A stretch of DNA of 64,000 nucleotides from Zygnema cylindricum (taxonomy: Eukaryota; Streptophyta; Zygnematophyceae; Zygnematales; Zygnemataceae): contig JBBHKE010000413.1 in NCBI GenBank assembly GCA_037447655.1, positions 60,001 through 124,000 on the forward strand, written 5' to 3'. The notes under the pieces are model-generated. The model had not been told where the DNA came from and searched no databases. It saw only the letters and a program-made list of their open reading frames with translations. The position numbers were made by a program, and so were the translations under genes. Positions within the stretch are counted from its first letter, which is position 1. Every line of letters starts with the position of its first letter. Below, one piece after another: positions 57,435-64,000 of the stretch.

Positions 57435-58290
57435 AGAAGACGACTATTAACCAAGGGACGAGCCAAAACCGTTTTGGGTTTGGGCGCGGTGGGTGGGAGT
57501 GTAAAAGTTGCCCAAGAAGCTCTCTTTGGTGGGCTCGAGTAGCTAAAATGAAACATGAAATTAAACTTTTTCCTTGGGTAAAAGAAGAAAGGTAGTTGAA
57601 AAAACTTGCGGTTGATCGCACGCCAAATTTGGTGCCGGATACAAAAGGAAGGCCGGAAAAGGCTAGTAGGAAACCATGGCTGAAGCGTTCGAGCCGTCGG
57701 CAAAAAAAGAAAGTCTCTGAAATACTCGAAAGTATCACGACTATTTGAGTGGTAAAGATGGTAGGAGATGTCCATGAAAGGAAGGATGGAAATTGGCCGA
57801 AATTGGCAAAGCAGATTATTAAAAAACAGGAGGTCGGATGGAGCTGAGCTGCCTACGAATAGAAAGGTCATTGAAAATACTTTTCTGTAGAATACTTGCA
57901 CGACAAGTTTGGCGCCGTATACACGAAGAGGATGGCAAAAAACCATAGAAAGAAACCATTGCCGAAGCTTCGACAAAGGTGTCGACGACAAACAATTCCC
58001 GCCAAAACGAGCTGAGCTTACGTAATATTGATGCCTGACTAGTGTCATGCCAAATTGGGCGGCCAAGATGGCCACAGAAGGTAAGAAGGAAATTATCCGA
58101 AAATGGCAGACTCGATTTATAGAAAACGAAAGAGCGGATGGAGGTGATCAGCCCACCAATAGAAAAGAACTTGAAAATACGTTCTTTTAAGTACCCGTAC
58201 GCCAAATTTGACTGCAGATAGACAAAGAGAAGGTCAAAAAACCCTAGGTGGAAGCCATGACCGAATCTTCTGGAAGAGACTAGAAGGTCA
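57435..58290 (-). repeat. Imperfect ~290-bp tandem monomers upstream of the non-LTR ORF
   Basis: Three arrays of the same block start near 57611, 57898 and 58197 ('cgcacgccaaatttgg', 'tgcacgacaagtttgg', 'gtacgccaaatttgac'), each followed by 'ggaaaccatggctgaagc'-like sequence and, about 200 bp later, 'gcggatggagg' and 'aatagaaaagaactt'-like sequence. Spacing is about 287 and 299 bp. Position suggests promoter monomers in a 5' UTR. Open frames in it are not supported. Confidence 0.65.
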
Positions 58291-58299
58291 ACATCTCGA

Positions 58300-59170
58300 T
58301 GCCGTCCCAATAATATATCGCATACAATATTCCTATTGATACAATATCTTTGCGGTAATCGTACGACTCTACGCACTTTTATATATTTGGTAAAACACCA
58401 GTTGTATATTTTGAAAACCTTTAAAAAAACGTTAAACCTTGAAATCAAAAATAGGGAATTGCTAATCGCAGTAACAATTTTTGATGCGCGCAGTCACTTG
58501 CGTCAGTTTGTCAAAGGGTTAACACAGAATATAAAGACAAAGATAAAATAGTCATTTTAGATAGGAATCAAAAAATTCATGGTGGAAATGAAGATGGAGC
58601 CAATGTGGGAGGGAGACTTTCGGAAAAAACTACATTTGAGAAAGAAAAAAAAGTGGGAGAAGAAGAAGGAAGTGAAAAAAATGAGCAAGTGTTGGGTCCC
58701 CACCCGGAGGAGAAAAGTTTAATACCGGGAGGAAAATAAAAGAGCCGGAAGACAAGGTCAATATAACAATCCTGCATTTATCGCTCGAGAAATTGTTGAA
58801 AAGATGGACAACACTATTGAAAATTCCAGCAACCAGCAATTTCAGCAACAAAAGGAATCACACAAAGAGCAATTCGAGGACCAAAATAAATTGCTTGATA
58901 AACAATTTCAACAGAATAAAAAACAATTAGAGCCTTTGAGAAGATCGTCAATTAAGTGATATCGGCAATTGCGGCGAAAACTGAAAAAAATATGAATAGA
59001 TGATTTTTGATATATGTGGATGTGTACGATTTTTTAGTTATTATAAAAAAAAACCTTGAAATTCTATGGGCTCCATTGCCACACATAATTCGCAAATCAA
59101 AAAAAGCAGATCTAGATAGTGCTGACTCCAAGTTTATATAAACCCAAATGATTGACCCTTTGACAATCAC
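58300..59170. other. Unassigned stretch with a Gln-rich frame
   Basis: No recognised gene. From about 58743 to 58959 the plus strand has an open frame rich in Gln, Lys and Glu (KMDNTIENSSNQQFQQQ), coiled-coil-like, with an ATG at 58804. Too short and isolated to call a gene. Confidence 0.3.
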
Positions 59171-59199
59171 AACCCTATTACAACTTCACCCCTGTGAAA

Positions 59200-59600
59200 T
59201 AAGACTTTATGTGTGCTCAATTCCACCACAGAATGCAAAGTTAGAATATGAGATTTGGACACATTCACCCATTATGACTTTCCCTTAGAAATGCAACCAC
59301 CCAGGCAGGCAAAAACTCTGACCGACTACATCCTTCTGTAGCTTAGACTCTCTTGAGTCCGCAGCAAAAAGAATCACTGAAATTGGTCAACTGAGTTGAT
59401 AGTTATCGCTGGCCAAAGTTTTCCATTTATACAAGGTGCTCTCTGGGAGAGGCAGCTACCTACCCAAAAAGTTCTAAGTCCTAGTCCCTCTCTTAACCCC
59501 TTCTACTCAAATATGGCGCCAATCAGAGGACTGTATTATACAGAAAAGTACAGGCACCGAAGTACTTTCTGTACGGCAACTATACGATATGATCATACAG
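59200..59600 (-). repeat. Partial copia LTR, minus orientation
   Basis: Matches the gag-proximal half of the LTRs of B and C ('gcaaaaactctgacc', 'gactctcttgagtc', 'agcaaaaagaatcactga', 'aaggtgctctctgggagag', 'gtactttctgtacgg'). No gag lies to its left. Joined head-to-head with the plus LTR at 59620. Confidence 0.7.
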
Positions 59601-59619
59601 AGGAAGAAGTCGACATCGC

Positions 59620-60124
59620 GGAATGGACAATTTGGCGGTTTGCGGTCACAGCCACACCAAGTGACACGAAGAAACATGACATTGGATAGCGACATCTTTG
59701 GGACACACCATGGCGAACAGGGATATGGCAGGCGTCGTCTCCTTGGCCATGTTGTAAAATGGCCGTATAGAAAGTATTCCGGGCCAAGTACCTTTTTGTA
59801 CTGTACAGTTATAGGTTGGCTCCGTATTTCAGTAGTAGAGGGATAAGAGAGGGGTTTAAGACTTAGGAGAATTAAAAGTCACAGAGCTCTTGTATAAAAG
59901 GTCATCTTTGGCCATTGATAATTTACTGCTCAAGGGAGCAAATTCAAGGATTCTTTTTGTAGTAGACTCAGGGGAGTATGCTCTTCCAATAGCTGCAGTT
60001 TGGTCACTCTATATTCTATCAGGGTGTCATTAATACTCATACAAAAGACTAAGGGATTGAAGCTATCCTAAAGGCTTCTGGTAAGCTGCCTACTATGAGT
60101 ACCAATGGAGGTCTCAGAGTTGCA
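59620..60124 (+). repeat. 5' LTR of copia F, U3 start missing
   Basis: Plus-orientation LTR starting inside the block 'tttggcggtttgcggtcac' and ending GAGTTGCA at 60124. TATA-like 'tataaaag' at 59893. The first ~450 bp expected from the B/C family, with the tRNA-like unit, are absent. Confidence 0.8.
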
Positions 60125-61290
60125 GGTTATGGGCCCACCCTCTAGGGTGCCCATATTCAGTGGGACGGAGTTCATCTACTAGGAGAGTATGATGATAGGA
60201 GCCCTATGTGAGATAAGATTTTAGGGAATAGTGAGTGGGCGAGTAAAGCGTCCATCCGGTCCTACTATCCCTCCAGGGTTTGCAAGAAGCAGATTTGCTA
60301 GGAAACCAGATCCACCGTCATCAGAGGACTCAAAAGACGGAGAAAGCATCGTGATGGAAAAGGGAAAAAAAAAAAACCACACCTATAGCAACCGGTTCCG
60401 TTTTCATGTCTCATATTTCGAGGAATGAGGAGAATGAAATCGATACCTAGGACTAGAACAACATGGCGGCCAAGCACTTTATCCTCCGTCATCTCACACA
60501 AGGACTCGCAGGTCCTCATTTGCAGGTGGAAAGGGCGTCCGATCTGTGGGATGCGCTTATAGATATGTACCGGAGCGGTACGATTCATGAACACAAGTTG
60601 GCAAAGCAAAAGCTCAATGGATATTTTCACAAAGGAGAAAAGATGCTCGATTTTTGCAATGAGCTAGCTATACTCTTCATAGAGTTATAGTGTACTGGAA
60701 AAGCACAAATGGACAAGGCAAAGGTTCACTGCTTACTTATGAAACTACCCGATGAGTATGAGAACATTATGAACCGGTTATAAGATCTGCCTGACTCCAG
60801 GTGGATATAGAATTCGGTAGCTGGTATGATCCTAGTTCGAGAGAATACAATCGAAATCCGGAGAGGAGTTAAGAATGGACAAGCCTTGGTGGCCGGAGCA
60901 AGTTGAGAAACAAAGATTCACGAAAACCCCTTGGAAGTTATGGAGGGAAAGACCAGAAAAATCAATCCGATGAGTCCAGAACAAGGGGACCTAAATGGCT
61001 TTGTTATTTTTGCAAGAAACCCGGGCATTACATGGCGAAATGTACCAAACTAACCGAGCTTTGGATAATAAGGGGCAGACCAGGGGTCAACCACGAGGGA
61101 AGGAAAAGGCATTTGTCACACAATTACTAGAAGAGGAATCCGATGAGGAGGATGACAAACTTCTCTTGGATAAGGAGTTGGAGGCAAAGACAAAAGTCGA
61201 AATTTGTAGAAATGTGCTTTCAGTGGACTAAAAGGTGAAGGGGGCTGGATTGTAGATTCAGGTGCCTCCATGCAGATGTGCAAGGATAAG
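60105..61290 (+). pseudogene. Copia F: decayed gag and protease start
   Basis: Gag reads from the LTR ATG 60105 and PBS ATG 60129. PBS GGTTATGGGCCCACC lies at 60125-60139. Stops follow within 20 codons (WESMM became a stop plus ESMM). Gag core 60463-60690, knuckle CYFCKKPGHYMAKC about 60990-61035, protease start VDSGASMQMC about 61250-61285. Cut at 61290 by the start of LTR H. Several stops and frameshifts. Confidence 0.9.
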
Positions 61291-61764
61291 TGTTACAAGG
61301 TTACAGGATTCGGGTACTTAGTGGCTAGGGCTAGGCTGCTATAGTTGCAGTTCCAGAACAGCGCAGCTGTGGTTCGAGACCAACGCAGCGTAGCAGCATA
61401 GCAACTTAGCGGCGTAGCAACTTAGTAGCGCCGCAACATAGCAGCGCAGCATAGCAACGCCGCAGAATGTAGAATGAGCATTATAGTTCTGAAGAATGTT
61501 AGGATTGATCTAGGTTGACTGGGAAGGTCCACGTGTACAGTTGTATTGTACTAGGTTGACTAGCAGCTAGCTTGTTTAAATAGTCAGGTAGGCTTATAAA
61601 TAGAGGACGGGAAGTAGACTTACGCAGCAAGGCCAACCTTGTACTCTCTTCCAAGTAATAAAGCGCAACCTTGTCTGCCAGTGTTGTGTGCTCCTACTGT
61701 TGCTACGGGAAGATTCTTACTGATTTCCGCTGTGCATTGTGGCGTGCTGTGTGTTGTTCTGAGA
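61291..61764 (+). repeat. Candidate LTR H (different family)
   Basis: Begins TGTTACAAGG right where F breaks off and may end at ..GAGACAACA (61764), giving TGTT/AACA ends. TATAAATA at 61595-61602 and AATAAA at 61657-61662 are spaced as in a plant LTR promoter and polyA signal. About 61380-61450 is a local repeat of 'tagcaac'/'gcagc' units. No target duplication was found, so solo LTR and truncated element are both possible. Confidence 0.5.
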
Positions 61765-62037
61765 CAACAGCCGGAACCGAAGACGATGAGGATGCCGGTG
61801 TAGTCATCTCGGAACCAAACCAAGCAAGAAACTTTCACAAAAACCAGTCTGAAAAACAGCAACTTCAACAGTTGATAAAAACCAAACCAGAGACATAATA
61901 GCTCTGAAAATCTACCACAATGTAGATAATATCAAGATGAACATACACACAAAATTACAAGTAATTCTGATAACAGATCTGTGAGATATCCACAGATGAA
62001 AATGCCAAAAACAGGCTGTACAGTTTTGACTACAAAA
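61765..62037. other. Short stretch between LTR H and LTR G
   Basis: No gene is supported. The minus strand holds an ATG at about 61822 after 'ggtttggttccgag' with a Ser/Thr-rich frame of about 30 codons; it may be the start of a lost gag belonging to the G/H side. Confidence 0.3.
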
Positions 62038-62590
62038 TGTTCATACCTTCAAAGTTATCTAAGTCCTACTAATATACACCGAAGCCTATGCTGCTGAACG
62101 TACGGAGGCATACCAGCCGTACAATAAATACCTGCGGCTCGAACCGAACAAGGTACGTCATACAAAAAGATTCCTTTACTAATCAACTAACCACACAAAG
62201 ACAAAAATCTACTTAACTAGATATTTACAAAGGAGTAGGATTCTATATGCCACGTCATTTGTCGTGTATGTGGCTCACACGGACCAGCATTTGTCGGCGG
62301 TCTCCCTCAGCCGCGTACATATCACATTCGGCACCGTAAACAAATCTCCATGTGCCATTTTGTCCTCAAGTGTATATATGCACAAACAATCGGATATTCT
62401 GGAGTGTCCTCTTTCTTGTAGTGACTTGTGTCTCGAGAGTGTATACAAAGGTGTACTCCCTACCGATCTAGTGGAACATCAATTCTGGTATGTAATGAAA
62501 CGAACTTACAACCAAACATATGCTAATTCGTGAAACTCTCTCTCCCTCACACTCGAGGCATAGAGAGGACTAAAGCTTTCCAAAACAACA
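62038..62590 (-). repeat. 3' LTR of copia G (left limit tentative)
   Basis: The right end is firm: TGTTGTTTTGG in minus sense directly after the polypurine tract at 62591-62602 ('gctttaggggag'). A possible left end is TGTTCATACC at 62038, giving about 553 bp, but the partner LTR lies outside the window. No resemblance to LTRs A-F. Confidence 0.55.
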
Positions 62591-62602
62591 CTCCCCTAAA
62601 GC
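62591..62602 (-). promoter_or_regulatory. Polypurine tract of copia G
   Basis: Minus strand 'gctttaggggag' between the pol stop and the 3' LTR. Confidence 0.75.
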
Positions 62603-62613
62603 TTTAGACTCTT

Positions 62614-64000
62614 CTAGCCACTTAAGCCACATGCCTCTCTGCAAAACTTTAATTTAGATGCAGGCAAGGGTTTAGTCATCATGTCAGCAACCATCTCCTC
62701 ATCTGGTAAATAACTGAGTTTCAAAACTCTTCCCATAACCTTCTCTCTCACAAAGTGTAGCTTGATATCAATGTGTTTGCTCTTAAAGTGATGGCTAGGG
62801 TTAGATGCAATAACAATGGCAGCCTGATTGTCACACCACACTACTTGAGGTCCAGATTGCATAAACAAAAGCTCTTGAAGGAGAGACTTTACCCAAAGTA
62901 ACTCTTTGACGGCTGCGCTAGCCGCCATGTACTCAGCCTCCATAGTAGACTGAGCTGTCACCTTCTGAAGTTTGCTGCTCCAACAGCATGTCCCACTTCC
63001 AATCTTCAGAATGTATCCACTAGTAGAGCGTCGGCTTGGCATATCTCCATAGCTCGCATCGCTCCATGTCTGAATTTTTACTTCCTCTCCACCGAGAGAG
63101 AGTCGGAGGTTTCCAGTTCCTGCAAGGTATCGAAGAACTCTCTTTGCCGCCTCCCAGTCTGACTTCTTTGGATTTTGCAAACTTCGGCTTAAGGCTCCAA
63201 CAGCTGCTGCAATATCCGGACGGGTACAGTTCATGAAGTAGATGAGGCTTCCGACTATCTGCCTGTAAGGAATGGAGGACATAAAATCTGCCTCCCCTGA
63301 CTCCAAAGAGTCATCAATCACAACCCCACCATGTGATTCTTTCCCTTCTATTTTCTGTCTGAACTCCATGGGAGTAGCACTTCCCTTTGCCTCTGACATG
63401 CCGAACCTTTCAAGCATGTTTCCAATGGCTTCTTTCTGTGTCAAATAAATTAGTCTTTGTTTTCTATCCCTTTCTACCTGAATTCCCAAAATATACTTAG
63501 CCTCCCCTAAATCTTTCATTTCAAACCGGGAATTTAGAGCTGTTTTTATTTTGTTAATTTCATTAATAGATTTGCTTAGCAACAACAAATCATCAACATA
63601 AACAACAATATATATCACTCCATCTTCCCCTTCCATTACATAAACCGAATGATCTGAACTGATTCTAGTAAAGCCAAGATTTGTCAAAAATTCATCTAGT
63701 TTTAGGTTCCACTGTCGTGGAGCCTGCTTCAGACCATAAAGGGACTTCAACAATTTACAAACCAGATTTTCTTTCCCTTTTTCTACATATCCCTCTGGTT
63801 GCTTCATATATATAACTTCCTCCAAATCCTTATGCAAGAAAGCTGTCTTCACATCCATTTGATGCAATTCCATATCCTCTATTGCTGCTAAAGATAAGAG
63901 AATCCTAACAGTAGGAAAACGAACTACAGGTGAGAAAGTCTCTTCATAATCAATGCCCTCTTTCTGGCTATACCCCTTAGCAACAAGCCTGGCCTTATAT
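62614..64000 (-). CDS. Copia G pol, RT-RNase H, intact and open to the window edge
   Basis: Uninterrupted minus-strand frame of about 462 codons that enters from beyond 64000. It starts in the RT N-terminal region ([22 protein letters not shown]), then [31 protein letters not shown], catalytic [11 protein letters not shown] about 63590, LGIQVERDR, then RNase H with [16 protein letters not shown] and CDNQAA, ending [11 protein letters not shown]. Ty1/copia pol releases these by proteolysis; RT and RNase H copy the genomic RNA in the particle. No stop or frameshift is seen. It is a different family from A-F by sequence and LTR. Integrase, protease, gag and the 5' LTR lie beyond the edge. Confidence 0.95.
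   Translation of the reverse strand, partial: YKARLVAKGYSQKEGIDYEETFSPVVRFPTVRILLSLAAIEDMELHQMDVKTAFLHKDLEEVIYMKQPEGYVEKGKENLVCKLLKSLYGLKQAPRQWNLKLDEFLTNLGFTRISSDHSVYVMEGEDGVIYIVVYVDDLLLLSKSINEINKIKTALNSRFEMKDLGEAKYILGIQVERDRKQRLIYLTQKEAIGNMLERFGMSEAKGSATPMEFRQKIEGKESHGGVVIDDSLESGEADFMSSIPYRQIVGSLIYFMNCTRPDIAAAVGALSRSLQNPKKSDWEAAKRVLRYLAGTGNLRLSLGGEEVKIQTWSDASYGDMPSRRSTSGYILKIGSGTCCWSSKLQKVTAQSTMEAEYMAASAAVKELLWVKSLLQELLFMQSGPQVVWCDNQAAIVIASNPSHHFKSKHIDIKLHFVREKVMGRVLKLSYLPDEEMVADMMTKPLPASKLKFCREACGLSG

Noticed and set aside
57230-58448. Minus frames of 128-281 codons upstream of the non-LTR ORF
   Set aside because: They run through the ~290-bp monomers in several frames and repeat the same peptide pattern; no domain.
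1-64000. CRISPR array, bacterial operon or prophage
   Set aside because: Repeats here are LTRs, TIR elements and minisatellites. Genes are intron-split and eukaryotic.

Overview
This is a piece of a eukaryotic nuclear genome, almost certainly from a green plant or streptophyte alga. Its three cellular genes are split by many short introns with GT..AG borders. They are a PYRR-type riboflavin enzyme with a C-terminal NADAR domain (a plant/algal fusion), a plant-type glutamate decarboxylase tail with a calmodulin-binding-like end, and a three-RRM hnRNP-like protein. The retrotransposon primer sites match the anticodon region of plant initiator tRNA-Met. I cannot name the species.

Layout. 1-2140: window-truncated, decayed copia element A (minus). 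2141-6715: low-complexity tracts (purine-rich block, 31-bp minisatellite, TTTTGTC-type tract) and sequence I do not recognise. 6716-12428: PYRR gene, minus, 10 exons, 690 codons; two of its introns hold a small TIR element. 12938-15580: cluster of two kinds of small inverted-repeat elements, one inserted into another with a perfect 8-bp target duplication. 16645-17710: last two exons of glutamate decarboxylase, cut off by a 10-N assembly gap at 17932-17941. 18615-19998: candidate TIR transposon. 22145-26977: three-RRM gene, minus, 12 exons, 419 codons.

27840-58290 is one large nest. The host is a decayed, minus-strand non-LTR element that resembles the restriction-like-endonuclease (RLE) class, with imperfect ~290-bp monomers upstream. 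Copia element C (29376-54863, minus) sits in it with TSD TCTTC. Element B (32973-45774, minus) sits in C's integrase region with TSD AGTAC. Element E (33347-39680, plus) sits in B's 3' LTR with TSD GTAGG. Element D (48234-54432, plus) sits in C's 5' LTR with TSD TTATC. All four target duplications are exact, so the order of insertion can be read. A 364-bp hAT-like element (28792-29155) also sits in the host. 58300-64000 holds an inverted LTR pair, a decayed gag (F), a separate LTR (H), and the intact pol of a different copia family (G) that runs off the right edge.

The most unusual signal is in the copia LTRs. Every LTR of A-E long enough to show it carries, antisense to the element, a tRNA-like unit with A-box-like and B-box-like motifs, and eight of the nine copies have a run of four or more T just downstream. 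The primer-binding site pairs with the initiator-tRNA anticodon loop. It therefore contains an ATG that is in frame with gag, and the gag frame also reads back into the LTR to an upstream ATG.
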